From Sporomusa silvacetica DSM 10669 (GTDB lineage Bacteria; Bacillota; Negativicutes; Sporomusales; Sporomusaceae): a DNA stretch of 64,000 bases. The stretch is taken from the NCBI RefSeq assembly GCF_002257705.1, contig NZ_LSLK01000152.1, positions 124,001 to 188,000 of the forward strand, read 5' to 3'. This document shows positions 18,426 through 27,363 of this stretch, piece after piece. Numbering within the stretch: the stretch's first letter is position 1; every line of letters starts with the position of its first letter. The position numbers and the translations under genes were made by a program. Under the pieces are notes generated by a model. It searched no databases. It was not told where the DNA came from and worked only from the letters and a program-made list of their open reading frames with translations.

Positions 18426-18623
18426 TTAGCGCATATTTCTAAATAATGCCCGGCGATAATCCATTACCTTACGTACAATCTCATCCATAGCTTCTTCCAC
18501 AATAAGCTTCTTGCCACTAGTTAGGGTAATTACTGTATCTGGTGTCTCTTCTATGGTTTCAATCAATTCGGCATTTACTACAAAATCACAATCCTGAGAC
18601 TTAAGTTTGGTAACCTTGATCAT
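18426..18623 (-). CDS. flbD: FlbD family flagellar protein
   Basis: A 65-residue protein of the small FlbD family found next to flgE in Gram-positive flagellar operons. It matches over the whole length (MIKVTKLKSQDCDFVVNAEL then IETIEETPDTVITLTSGKK). Its molecular role is not established; it is unrelated to the Caulobacter regulator FlbD. ATG at 18623 with GGAGGG upstream. Confidence 0.88.
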   Translation of the reverse strand: MIKVTKLKSQDCDFVVNAELIETIEETPDTVITLTSGKKLIVEEAMDEIVRKVMDYRRALFRNMR

Positions 18624-18654
18624 GTCTATCCCTCCTTACAATTTTTTTAAAATA

Positions 18655-18685
18655 GGTAGCGGAAGGGAGGCATCCCCCCGCTACC
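18655..18685. other. Stable hairpin between flgE and flbD
   Basis: Arms GGTAGCGG (18655-18662) and CCGCTACC (18678-18685) pair perfectly, and the loop can pair further (GGGA/TCCC). On the minus strand the hairpin lies 11 bases downstream of the flgE stop and is followed by TATTTTAAAAAAATT, which is not a proper U-run. I read it as an mRNA stabiliser, processing site or weak attenuator inside the operon rather than a full terminator. Confidence 0.55.
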
Positions 18686-18696
18686 TTTCCCTGAAA

Positions 18697-20628
18697 TTAT
18701 CGTTTCAGATTGGCTATTTGCTCCAGCATTTCGTCAGCGGTAGTAATCATTTTAGAATTTGCCTGGAAACCACGCTGGGTAATAATCATATCACTGAATT
18801 GCTGCGCTAAATCTACATTAGACATTTCCAGGCTTCCTGGCGTAAAAGTGCCATCAGAAACAATCAGACGTTCGCCCGAGTTAGCTGATTTAACATAGTA
18901 GTTTTCACCTGATTTTTCCAAACCACCGGGATTACTAAATTTAGCCAATGCCACCTTAGCTAACGTCATCGTCCGATCATTACTGAACTGACCAATAAGA
19001 GCCCCAGAAGTATCAGCCACAACATTGTTCAGTGTGCCAGCAGCATAACCATCAGTAGTGGTAGCCTGGATAGTAGACTTCCCACTATATTGTGTAAGTG
19101 CCGGAGTCGTGCCATCTTCTAAAAAGAGATTCATTGTCAACGGGAAGTTAGTAGCGCCAGCGCTGCCAGGTACTGTAATCTTTGGCCCATTACTAAATGA
19201 AGCCGGTGAAATCAATACTCCTTTGGAATTAAAAGCTATTTTATCATTAGTAACGTCAGCATTTTTACCATCTACCGTAGCTGAAACAATCCATTCACCT
19301 GGCACACCGGTTTTCGTATACGTGTATTCCACTTTGTGAGCTACTCCCAAACTATCATATACATTGAGCGCTGTATTAGCTGTATCAGCCGTTTTAGATG
19401 TAATGCCTGACATGTCTAGCGATAATCCATTTACTGCAATCGTAGAAGTATTAACACCACCAACGATAAACGTAGGAGTAGCAGTAGCAGGAGTAACAGC
19501 AATAGTACCAGTTGCATCCACCACCGTACCACTAGCATCAGTATAAGTAGCCTTAGTAACTTTCCATTCATTTTCAGTTGTATTAGCAGTTTTCGTAAGC
19601 GTTATTGTATAAGGTACACGTTCATTACCCTCAATAACCTCAACAGTAGTTTCTACAACATCACCTTCTTTGGCATCCGCAGGTAACACACCACTTAGTT
19701 TAATTCCAGTATCATCGGTTGCTACAGACAAATCGGTTTCCCCTTTTAAAGCATCAGTTGCTCCGGATATAATCTGAGTAGTATCGACTGTAACCGCCAT
19801 ATTTCCACCTTTACCATTATCAATGGAAAGTGTAATCGGCGAAGGAGTTGTACCTACTGTAAAAGGCTGTCCGCCAGTTGTGCTGTCACCAGTTGTAATA
19901 CTCCAGGTATTAGTTCCAGGCTCGCCTGTTTTTTTGAAATTAACGGTAACAGGCACCTGCGCGCCACTTGCCAGATAAGTTTGCACCTCAAACGACACTA
20001 CTTCACCTACAGCTGTATCGGCATTCAAAGCTCCTTCAAAATTCATTCTCGTATCTGCTGTAGCAATACCTGCTGCTATCCCATAACCATCTGCACTCAA
20101 ATTATTCGCAATGGCAATCTCGGTAGATACTTGGGGCGGCATCGAGGTTCCTTTCGGAATTTGAATAGCAGTAAGCGATCCTGTTGCATTTATTGCACCG
20201 GAAGCGTCTGCCATCCAGCCCATAACTTTGAGACCTGTGCCAGTGACTCCATAATTGCCAGTGGCATCAAAATCAAAATTGCCTGCCCTGGTATAATATT
20301 CTTGTGCACCATCGCCGAGAATAAATAAGTTTTGACCTTTGACAGCTAAGTCAGTCATCTTGCCAGTCGACTGATAACTCCCATCTGTAAAGATAGTATC
20401 AATACTAGCCACGCCGACACCCAATCCAACCTGCATTGGGTTAGTGCCGCCGCGATTTCCTTGGGCAGCAGATGCCCCTTGTATAGTTTGGCTTAAAACA
20501 TCCTGAAAGTTAACTCTGCTGGCCTTAAACCCAGTTGTATTAACGTTGGCAATGTTATTGCCAATAACATCCATCCTGGTTTGATGGTTTTTGAGACCAG
20601 ATACACCGGAAAATAATGAACGCATCAT
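18697..20628 (-). CDS. flgE: Flagellar hook protein FlgE with enlarged repeat insert
   Basis: A 643-residue hook protein, longer than the usual 400 or so. The N-terminus has the rod/hook motif (LFSGVSGLKNHQTRMDVIGN) and the C-terminus the matching coiled segment (MSNVDLAQQFSDMIITQRGF). The extra length lies in the middle: three related segments (about residues 215-460) share a pattern like VPVTVNFKKTG...W and look like tandem D2-type Ig-like modules. The start is ATG at 20628 (20625 also possible); the longer frame from 20646 begins inside the GGAGGT ribosome site. It polymerises into the hook outside the cell. Confidence 0.93.
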   Translation of the reverse strand: MMRSLFSGVSGLKNHQTRMDVIGNNIANVNTTGFKASRVNFQDVLSQTIQGASAAQGNRGGTNPMQVGLGVGVASIDTIFTDGSYQSTGKMTDLAVKGQNLFILGDGAQEYYTRAGNFDFDATGNYGVTGTGLKVMGWMADASGAINATGSLTAIQIPKGTSMPPQVSTEIAIANNLSADGYGIAAGIATADTRMNFEGALNADTAVGEVVSFEVQTYLASGAQVPVTVNFKKTGEPGTNTWSITTGDSTTGGQPFTVGTTPSPITLSIDNGKGGNMAVTVDTTQIISGATDALKGETDLSVATDDTGIKLSGVLPADAKEGDVVETTVEVIEGNERVPYTITLTKTANTTENEWKVTKATYTDASGTVVDATGTIAVTPATATPTFIVGGVNTSTIAVNGLSLDMSGITSKTADTANTALNVYDSLGVAHKVEYTYTKTGVPGEWIVSATVDGKNADVTNDKIAFNSKGVLISPASFSNGPKITVPGSAGATNFPLTMNLFLEDGTTPALTQYSGKSTIQATTTDGYAAGTLNNVVADTSGALIGQFSNDRTMTLAKVALAKFSNPGGLEKSGENYYVKSANSGERLIVSDGTFTPGSLEMSNVDLAQQFSDMIITQRGFQANSKMITTADEMLEQIANLKR

Positions 20629-20712
20629 AGTAAAAATGACCTCCAATTTATATCTATTTAGTGACTGCTTCTGTCATTCAGCAGCCTGAGGGCTCCCTCA
20701 AGAGGTCCAGCC

Positions 20713-21117
20713 CTAAACAATTACCGCACTATCAATATTGGTAAATACATTATCCTTAATGTTGGCACCATCCATAGCCGTTATGACAGTCTTATTTTTG
20801 ACACTAACGACAAACGCCAAATTATCATTCATCAGTATCAGTGACTCTTTAGCCCCTTTTTGCGCGGCTTTCTCCACTGCTTGGCTCAGTTTGCTTAATT
20901 GGGTACTGTCAAGTTGGATTTTACGGCTATCTAAGCGTTGTAAAGCATGTTGGGAAAATTTAACTCCGGTTATTTCCTGTTGTAACAGTTGATTAAAGTT
21001 AGAACCATTCGTTGTTTTATTAGTAACCGAGTTCGCTTTAGTTGTGGTGGATGCTTGGCCAGATGAACTAAGCGTAGGCAGAGGCTGGTACGAATTATAG
21101 ATGTGATTATCAGGCAT
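20713..21117 (-). CDS. TIGR02530-type flagellar operon protein
   Basis: A 134-residue protein of the family known only as 'flagellar operon protein' between flgD and flgE. The conserved part is the C-terminal half (VKFSQHALQRLDSRKIQL onwards); the N-terminal 45 residues are Ser/Thr-rich and disordered. It overlaps flgD by eight bases. It may assist hook assembly, inferred from position. A small inverted repeat (20687-20700) lies in the 84 bases before flgE. Confidence 0.85.
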   Translation of the reverse strand: MPDNHIYNSYQPLPTLSSSGQASTTTKANSVTNKTTNGSNFNQLLQQEITGVKFSQHALQRLDSRKIQLDSTQLSKLSQAVEKAAQKGAKESLILMNDNLAFVVSVKNKTVITAMDGANIKDNVFTNIDSAVIV

Positions 21118-21538
21118 TCGTACTTACCGTCTTAGGGAATTCGACCCCGGTTATTTTGCTTAATTCAATGGAATCAGAACCAATTACCAACTTAGGCGCA
21201 CCGTCTACTAACCGTACGGAATCTACTACACCTGTCTTTACTTCAGCATTGCTGCTATCTGTCCAAGTTACTTTCATCCCGATCATGCTGCTGGCTTGCG
21301 ACATCTGCATCGACGAGTTCATGTTCTGCATTTGTTCCAAACTCGTGAACTGCGCCATTTGCGAAATAAACTCCTTATCTTCCATTGGATTCATCGGATC
21401 CTGGTACTGTAATTGGGTGATTAGTAGTTTTAAAAAATCATCTTTACCAAGAGTATCACTCGTTTTTTTGGTAGTTGTTGTACTGTTAGTGCTAGACGAA
21501 GTTTGAGAATTGCCGGCAACTGAATATGTATTAGCCAT
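21110..21538 (-). CDS. flgD: Flagellar hook-capping protein FlgD
   Basis: A 142-residue hook scaffold/cap. The conserved N-terminal block is clear (LGKDDFLKLLITQLQYQDP, NPMEDKEFISQMAQFTSLEQ). It is short, like many Firmicute FlgD proteins, with only one small C-terminal domain. Preceded by a Ser/Thr-rich leader and followed in overlap by the TIGR02530 gene. Confidence 0.93.
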   Translation of the reverse strand: MANTYSVAGNSQTSSSTNSTTTTKKTSDTLGKDDFLKLLITQLQYQDPMNPMEDKEFISQMAQFTSLEQMQNMNSSMQMSQASSMIGMKVTWTDSSNAEVKTGVVDSVRLVDGAPKLVIGSDSIELSKITGVEFPKTVSTNA

Positions 21539-21554
21539 GTTAACACCTCCTTTT

Positions 21555-23534
21555 CTAAATACGGTAATCTACACCAGATTGCAAGCCCATTCCCGAAGTA
21601 TTCCCTCCTGCTATTTCACCATCAATAGCTTCGACAAAATCATCTGCAGAATTTTTATTAGTAAATTTCATTAATTGCTGGCGCGAGTTTTGACTTTGAT
21701 CCTGATTAGGCTGAAATTGGCTAAGGCCAGCGTAAACACTTACATTATCCACTTTTATCCCCGTACTAGCTAATTCTTGTTTGAGCTGAGACAAAGACGC
21801 CTCAATCAAACTGCGTACTTCAGGATTATTGGAATGGAAGCTGGCATTTACCACGCCATTTTCAATAGCTATTTTGAGGGTAAGTTCACCAAGATGCTCT
21901 GGTTTGAGTTTCATAATCATTTCAGTATTTTGCGGTTTGGTAATAATTTTTGTTTGCTCCACAATTTGATCAAGGACTTGATATACATCAGCAAATGGAG
22001 TTGTTTGCGATTGAGTTTCGGTAGTTTTAGCTGACATCGTAATACCATTTGCAGATACTAGTGCTGCATCTAAATTCTGAGCGAACACAGGAAAATTCAT
22101 TACTTCATTACTCTCGGATGATAGAACTTGTGTACCCTGGAATGTACTGGTATCTGTTAGATTATCTTTTTGCCCTCCACCACTAAGGTCTGATCGTAAA
22201 GCTTTGTCCTGCTGGTTTGTTCCAACTGTCGGTATAGCTATTTGTTCGCCAGTTTGTTGCACTTGCTTGTTAGCTGTGCCGTTAGTATCTTGGGTTGTTT
22301 CAACTTTTACGGCTTGTGCTTGCAGGCCTGTTGACGCTTGCGGTAAAATTGTGCTGTTTACAGTTGGCATTGCTTCTACCTGCATGGCTTGGGTTTGTTG
22401 TGCATCTGTTGCTGTTTGCAGTAGAATTGTGCCAGTTCCAGTTGCTGTAGCGTCTATTTGTAACGCTTGGGTTTGTGTGCCTGTTGCCGCTTGCAGTAAA
22501 ATTGTGCTGTTTACAGTTGGCATTGCTTCTACCTGCATGGCTTGGGTTTGTTGTACATCTGCTGCTGTTTGCGGTAGAATTGTGCCAGTTCCAGTTGCTG
22601 TAGCGTCTATTTGTAACGCTTGGGTTTGTATACCTGTTGCCGCTTGCGCTAAGACTGTGCCATTTACAGTTGGTGTTGTTTCTATCTGCAGCGCTTGGGG
22701 TTGTATGCCTGTTGCCGCTTGCGCTAAGACTGTGCCATTTACAGTTGGTGTTGCTTCTATCTGCAACGCCTGGGTTGGTAGGCCTGCTGCCGTTTGCGCT
22801 ACGACTGTGCCATTTACAGTTGGTGTTGCTTCTACCTGCAACGCCTGGGGTTGTATGCCTGTTGCCGCTTGCGCTACGACTGTGCCATTTACAGTTGGTG
22901 TTGTTTCGATCTGCAACGCCTGGGGTTGTATGCCTGTTGCCGCTTGCGCTACGACTGTACCATTTACAGTTGGTGTTGTTTCGATCTGCAACGCCTGGGG
23001 TTGTATGCCTGTTGCCGCTTGCGCTACGACTGTACCATTTACAGTTGGTGTTGCTTCGATCTGCAACGCCTGGGGTTGTATGCCTGTTGCCGCTATTGTG
23101 GTAGAAACTTGTTCTGAAGATACCATAGACTGGGTATTCACAACTGGCGGATTTACCGCTGCCATAGCAAGCAATATCTGTGTGGATAAAACAGGATTAG
23201 TAAGGTTCGCTGACACATCTTGAGCAAACAGTGCGTTTTCTTCAGACTGGTTTGTATCATCTTCAGAATTCTCATTAGAATCAGCTGACGTTTGATCATT
23301 GGCAACAGTATCCTTTTCCTTAAACACGTTGTTTAGCACAGCATTCATAAGATTTCCAGCAGTAACCTGTTCCTCCGCTTTGACAGTTATTTCATCATTC
23401 TGGGAAACAGCATTGCTAAGCACATTGCTAAAGCTATTCTTGGATTGATTTTTGGAAGTGCCACTTGAGCTAGTATTAGTCGCCGTTTGGGATAAACTAG
23501 CCTTGGTTAGGAACAAATTAAGCGCTAGATTCAT
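21555..23534 (-). CDS. fliK: Flagellar hook-length control protein FliK with tandem repeats
   Basis: A 659-residue FliK. The C-terminal substrate-switch domain (about 500-600) is typical: EMIMKLKPEHLGELTLKIAI and LSQLKQELASTGIKVDNVSV. The middle carries ten repeats of a 25-26 residue unit (see the repeat entry). FliK acts as molecular ruler and triggers FlhB to change export. The open frame begins at a GTG at 23552, but those six codons encode the GGGAGGTGA ribosome site; the true start is ATG at 23534. It lies between the MotE-like gene and flgD, as in Bacillus. Confidence 0.92.
   Translation of the reverse strand: MNLALNLFLTKASLSQTATNTSSSGTSKNQSKNSFSNVLSNAVSQNDEITVKAEEQVTAGNLMNAVLNNVFKEKDTVANDQTSADSNENSEDDTNQSEENALFAQDVSANLTNPVLSTQILLAMAAVNPPVVNTQSMVSSEQVSTTIAATGIQPQALQIEATPTVNGTVVAQAATGIQPQALQIETTPTVNGTVVAQAATGIQPQALQIETTPTVNGTVVAQAATGIQPQALQVEATPTVNGTVVAQTAAGLPTQALQIEATPTVNGTVLAQAATGIQPQALQIETTPTVNGTVLAQAATGIQTQALQIDATATGTGTILPQTAADVQQTQAMQVEAMPTVNSTILLQAATGTQTQALQIDATATGTGTILLQTATDAQQTQAMQVEAMPTVNSTILPQASTGLQAQAVKVETTQDTNGTANKQVQQTGEQIAIPTVGTNQQDKALRSDLSGGGQKDNLTDTSTFQGTQVLSSESNEVMNFPVFAQNLDAALVSANGITMSAKTTETQSQTTPFADVYQVLDQIVEQTKIITKPQNTEMIMKLKPEHLGELTLKIAIENGVVNASFHSNNPEVRSLIEASLSQLKQELASTGIKVDNVSVYAGLSQFQPNQDQSQNSRQQLMKFTNKNSADDFVEAIDGEIAGGNTSGMGLQSGVDYRI
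22329..23084 (-). repeat. Ten tandem 75/78-bp repeats within fliK
   Basis: The coding sequence repeats a unit of 25 residues (consensus GIQPQALQIEATPTVNGTVV then AQAAT) ten times, with a degenerate eleventh copy down to about 22254. Units 8 and 10 are 26 residues, and units 7-8 and 9-10 form a 51-residue higher-order duplication. The units nearest the N-terminus are almost identical at DNA level, suggesting recent expansion. This is coding satellite DNA, not a CRISPR array. A copy-number change would alter FliK length. Confidence 0.95.
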
Positions 23535-23574
23535 TTTTTCACCTCCCTTCACTAGTTTTCTTTGCTATATCACG

Positions 23575-24234
23575 CTATAACCTAGGTACTTGGGGCTGAC
23601 CTCTAAGCATATCCTGGGTTATGCGAGCAGCACGCGAGGAGTCAAATAAGGCTAAAATTTTGGAAACTTGTTCTTCTTCCATTTTTCCAAAAATAGAGAT
23701 AACGGTGGGGTCATCTAGGTCTTTCATAATAGCTACCGCCGCCTCTGGTTTCATTCCCCCATATAGCCGGGCTAGCTTTGAGGTACGCTTCGCTTCTTCT
23801 TGACGTTTAATTTTCTCCTGTTTCTCTAACTCTTCTTTGGTAATGATAGTAGATCCTGGAAGTTGAGGCGTTGGTAACAGCGAAGCTGCTGGCGGCTGAA
23901 CCTGTTTGGGATCACCCGGTACTATTGGCTGATTGGTAGCCACATCCTCTTCCAGCTCTACCGGCTCAAAGTTCGTTTTGGGAAAGAAATGAGCAACTAC
24001 CGGGTATTGCGATAAGTTCGCATCTCGGGTAAGTTTCTCTATATCAATCACTTTTAAATATACTCCGGCAGCAAAACCTATGGCTATCAAAATACACAGC
24101 GCGACAAGGATGGACAAAACTTTAAAAATTCCACTAAATTTTGATTTGGAAGCCGCTGCCTCTGGAGCTATCTTAGAAGCCACTATTGGTGCTTGTTTAG
24201 TTTTAGTGGCAGGAGTTTTAGGTTTTTCAGCCAT
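23575..24234 (-). CDS. MotE/YlxF-like protein with MgtE N-type domain
   Basis: A 219-residue protein with a basic N-terminus, one membrane helix (about 36-58), a Pro/Gln linker, a charged coiled coil (about 130-155, TKEELEKQEKIKRQEEAKRT) and a C-terminal MgtE-N type helical domain (GMKPEAAVAIMKDLDDPTVI). It corresponds in place to ylxF of the Bacillus operon and to MotE in Gram-negatives, a chaperone-like partner of the stator protein MotC. Function here is inferred. Confidence 0.8.
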   Translation of the reverse strand: MAEKPKTPATKTKQAPIVASKIAPEAAASKSKFSGIFKVLSILVALCILIAIGFAAGVYLKVIDIEKLTRDANLSQYPVVAHFFPKTNFEPVELEEDVATNQPIVPGDPKQVQPPAASLLPTPQLPGSTIITKEELEKQEKIKRQEEAKRTSKLARLYGGMKPEAAVAIMKDLDDPTVISIFGKMEEEQVSKILALFDSSRAARITQDMLRGQPQVPRL

Positions 24235-24252
24235 AATTAATTATAGACTCCT

Positions 24253-24798
24253 CTACTTAGCCAGTGATAGAACTTTGGCTACATAGTTACGGGTTTCACT
24301 GTACGGCGGAACACCATTGTAGTTTTTTACTGCTTGTGGTCCGGCATTATAGGCAGCTACCGCTTTAGTAACATCGCCATCAAAAGTATTCAGCATCTGC
24401 TTTAGATATTGAACACCACCATCAATATTCTCACGCGGATCATTAATATTACGTACTCCGAGTGAGCTGGCGGTTTCGGGCATAAGCTGCATTACACCGA
24501 CTGCACCAACAGGGGATACAGCCTCTTGAGATAGTCCTGATTCAGCTTCGGCAACAGCCATTGCCAGTTTCGGATCAACACCATATTTTGCAGCAGCTAT
24601 CTGTATCATCTTTGTAACGTCGCCACCTTGAGTGCTACTGCCGGTTGTTGGGTTTGGACTATTTGTTGATAGCTGAGCATTAGCGGCTGAAAGTGTTGTA
24701 GCAAAATCATTGCTCGCTTGAGTTGCTGGAACTGTTGGGGTAAAGCGCCGTTCTATGGCGGCAATCCGCTGAGCTACTTGGTTGACACTTGACATCAT
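24253..24798 (-). CDS. Lytic transglycosylase (SLT domain) in flagellar operon
   Basis: A 181-residue protein with an SLT-type goose-lysozyme-like domain at about 65-178. The catalytic glutamate is E86 in MAVAEAESGLSQEA, followed by VGAVGVMQLMPETA and AVAAYNAGPQAVKNYNG. No clear signal peptide is visible; the N-terminal 60 residues are Ser/Thr-rich, so it may be exported by the flagellar apparatus. It sits between fliJ and the MotE-like gene. A role in opening peptidoglycan for the rod is inferred. Two adjacent ATGs (24798, 24795) are possible. Confidence 0.9.
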   Translation of the reverse strand: MMSSVNQVAQRIAAIERRFTPTVPATQASNDFATTLSAANAQLSTNSPNPTTGSSTQGGDVTKMIQIAAAKYGVDPKLAMAVAEAESGLSQEAVSPVGAVGVMQLMPETASSLGVRNINDPRENIDGGVQYLKQMLNTFDGDVTKAVAAYNAGPQAVKNYNGVPPYSETRNYVAKVLSLAK

Positions 24799-24801
24799 GG
24801 T

Positions 24802-25254
24802 TTATTCACTCTCCTTGTTACGCATAAAAGCCTGCGTTCCAAGCTCATCAAGAACTTTTTGTTCTTCTTGCAATAGTTCGGTATGATACTGTGCTAAACG
24901 TTTTTCCCGTAAATTATCAACAAGTTTTCTTTGTTTCATGGCCGCTTCCAGGGCAACAAGGCACTCTTGACGATAAGTTTCTGCCTTAGCAACTTGTTCT
25001 TGCTGATGAATAATTTCTCTCTTAATTTTATCGATATAATAGCCGAAAGTCTTAAGGGTTTCAATGGTTGGAGAACCAGACTGTTCTTGGCTGAGTAAAT
25101 CAAGACTGACTACTAATTTATTTTGCAATTGATTCAGTAATTCTTGTTCTTTGTATAAGCAGATACTGGCCTCAGTCATCTTGATCTGCGCCTGTTCTTC
25201 CTCCATTTTTCGAAATTTAAGCAGCGTCTCCAGGCGAAACCGAAATTTCTTCAT
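24802..25254 (-). CDS. fliJ: Flagellar export chaperone FliJ
   Basis: A 150-residue, nearly all-helical coiled-coil protein with the family start FRFRLETLLKFRKMEEEQAQ. It couples the FliI ATPase to FlhA. The ATG at 25254 lies 22 bases after the fliI stop. Its stop overlaps the ribosome site for the transglycosylase gene. Confidence 0.92.
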   Translation of the reverse strand: MKKFRFRLETLLKFRKMEEEQAQIKMTEASICLYKEQELLNQLQNKLVVSLDLLSQEQSGSPTIETLKTFGYYIDKIKREIIHQQEQVAKAETYRQECLVALEAAMKQRKLVDNLREKRLAQYHTELLQEEQKVLDELGTQAFMRNKESE

Positions 25255-25276
25255 GGACTACCATCCTCATTAACTG

Positions 25277-26590
25277 TTAGGCAACAATCATTTTTAATCG
25301 TTTAATAGTCTCGGACATAGGCATATTCTCATCTACATCCTGTTGCAGAAAAGTTTTAATTTGGTCAATGACCGCAATGGCGCGATCAATGTTAGGATTA
25401 CTGCCTTGGGCATAAGCGCCAATATTAATTAAATCTTCGGCTTCGCGATAAGTAGCAAGTAAAGCCCGTAGTCTTTGAGCGCACTGTATGTGTTCTTTAT
25501 CGACAATTTCCGTCATTACCCGACTAACACTATTTAATATATCAATGGCCGGATAATGATTTAGTGCCGCCAAACCTCGTGATAAAACAATATGTCCATC
25601 CAATATACTGCGAACAGCATCAGCAATCGGCTCATTCATATCATCCCCGTCAACTAATACGGTGTAAATCCCAGTAATTGAACCTTGATCACCAGTACCT
25701 GAACGTTCTAATAGTTTTGGCAACATAGAAAATACGGAGGGGGTATAGCCCCGGGTAGCAGGTGGTTCACCTACTGTCAGGCCCACTTCACGCTGGGCCA
25801 TGGCAAAACGCGTTACTGAATCCATCATCAGCATGACATCCATGCCCTGATCACGAAAATACTCAGCAATGGCAGTAGCTGTCATTGCCCCCTTAATTCT
25901 AACAAGGGCCGGTTGATCAGATGTTGCCACAACAACTACAGAGCGTTTAAGGCCTTCTTCACCTAAATCGCGTTCGATAAATTCTCGCACTTCCCGGCCA
26001 CGTTCACCAATAAGGGCAATTACGCTAATATCAGCCTCCGTATTGCGCGCGATCATGCCTAATAGCGTACTTTTACCAACGCCACTTCCAGCCATAATTC
26101 CTACCCGCTGACCCCGGCCGAGTGTTAACAAACTATCAATAGCTCGTACACCTACACCAAGCTTTTCTTCAATACGACGGCGGGTTAAAGGCGGTGGCGG
26201 CATAGTACTAAGCGGATAGTCGGTATTGCTAAGTAGCGGACCTTTATCATCTATCGGATTACCAAGCCCGTCTAAAATGCGTCCCAATAATTGACGTCCT
26301 ACGCTTACCCTGAGCATTCTATGAGCTGATACAACTTCGCAGCCTGGACCAATACCCTGCAGATCGCCAACAGGCATCAGTAAAATGCGGTTCTCTCTAA
26401 ATCCTACAACCTCAGCAGGAATAGGTTCTCCTTTGCGAGGAAAAACATGGCATAACTCTCCCAAATTCACATTAGGTCCTTGTGACTCCATCACTAAGCC
26501 AATTATTTGAGTAATTTTGCCGTTTAGTTTCATGTTATCAGCATTAGCTATTGCTGATAAATAGCGAGAGGAATCAAATGTTTTACTCAT
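25277..26590 (-). CDS. fliI: Flagellum-specific ATPase FliI
   Basis: A 437-residue export ATPase related to F1-beta. Walker A is IMAGSGVGKSTLLGMIARN, Walker B is MLMMDSVTRFAMAQREVG, and the family block GEPPATRGYTPSVFSMLPKL is present. It forms the ring with FliH and FliJ at the export gate. Its ATG overlaps the fliH stop by four bases. Confidence 0.97.
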   Translation of the reverse strand: MSKTFDSSRYLSAIANADNMKLNGKITQIIGLVMESQGPNVNLGELCHVFPRKGEPIPAEVVGFRENRILLMPVGDLQGIGPGCEVVSAHRMLRVSVGRQLLGRILDGLGNPIDDKGPLLSNTDYPLSTMPPPPLTRRRIEEKLGVGVRAIDSLLTLGRGQRVGIMAGSGVGKSTLLGMIARNTEADISVIALIGERGREVREFIERDLGEEGLKRSVVVVATSDQPALVRIKGAMTATAIAEYFRDQGMDVMLMMDSVTRFAMAQREVGLTVGEPPATRGYTPSVFSMLPKLLERSGTGDQGSITGIYTVLVDGDDMNEPIADAVRSILDGHIVLSRGLAALNHYPAIDILNSVSRVMTEIVDKEHIQCAQRLRALLATYREAEDLINIGAYAQGSNPNIDRAIAVIDQIKTFLQQDVDENMPMSETIKRLKMIVA

Positions 26591-27363
26591 GGTAATACTT
26601 CCTCAAGGGCTTTGTGAACTAGTTCTAGCTTGGTATCTAATCTTGCATCAACAGTACCTAACGCTGTTTCAATAGTACATCCACCTAAGGCTACAGTATG
26701 ATCAGCAGTTATAGTAATGGTATTATCCCGTTTAAGCATTAACTGCAAATCGCGTTTGGCCATTAGTACCATTTCATAATCCTCAGGATTTACTCTGATT
26801 GTTATCTGATCCTGATCACTAACCTTGTCTAAGGCTTCCTTAAGTATTGGCAAAATCGTTGTCGGATTATCTGCAATCTCTCTCGCCAATATTTTACTGG
26901 CTATAGCAAGTGCGATTTCAACGATTTGTCGTTCGGCATCAAGAAACATTTTGGCAACTTCTTGTTCAGCTGTTTGAATAAGGTGTTGGGCTTTTTCAAG
27001 GGACAACTGCATCGTTTGTTGCATATCAGCAAGGGCTGTTTGATTACCTTGATTATATCCTTCTTGATAGCCTTGCTCACGGCCTTCCTGATGGCCTCGG
27101 CCATGGGCTTCGTCATAAGCCTGTTGAGTTATTTCTTTTGCCTTGCTCTCAGCCTCACTCAAACACCGTGTAGCGGTTGTCTGAGCCTTAGTCATAATAG
27201 CTTCGGCCTCGCTACGAATTGCTTCCAAATCTATTTCCGGTGGTGGAGCAGACAGTGACTGCTGCTCTGGCACTACCACTGGCTCAGGAACAGATAATGG
27301 CCTATGTTTAATGACAACCGGCGACTTTCTTTGACAAAGCACACTTTTTATAATCTTAGACAA
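26587..27363 (-). CDS. fliH: Flagellar assembly protein FliH
   Basis: A 258-residue FliH: Pro-rich N-terminus, a helical region with glycine-spaced repeats (RGHQEGREQGYQEGYNQGNQ) typical of FliH, and a C-terminal FliI-binding domain (about 150-258). It regulates and anchors FliI. The start is TTG at 27363 with AAAGGAG upstream, overlapping fliG by eight bases. Confidence 0.93.
   Translation of the reverse strand: MSKIIKSVLCQRKSPVVIKHRPLSVPEPVVVPEQQSLSAPPPEIDLEAIRSEAEAIMTKAQTTATRCLSEAESKAKEITQQAYDEAHGRGHQEGREQGYQEGYNQGNQTALADMQQTMQLSLEKAQHLIQTAEQEVAKMFLDAERQIVEIALAIASKILAREIADNPTTILPILKEALDKVSDQDQITIRVNPEDYEMVLMAKRDLQLMLKRDNTITITADHTVALGGCTIETALGTVDARLDTKLELVHKALEEVLP

Noticed and set aside
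22329..23084. Regular 75-bp repeats considered as a CRISPR array.
   Set aside because: Repeats are contiguous without unique spacers and keep the fliK reading frame.
22204..23223. 339-codon open frame on the plus strand through the fliK repeats, Cys/Val-rich.
   Set aside because: It is the antisense shadow of the tandem repeats in fliK; period and composition follow the coding strand and no ribosome site is present.
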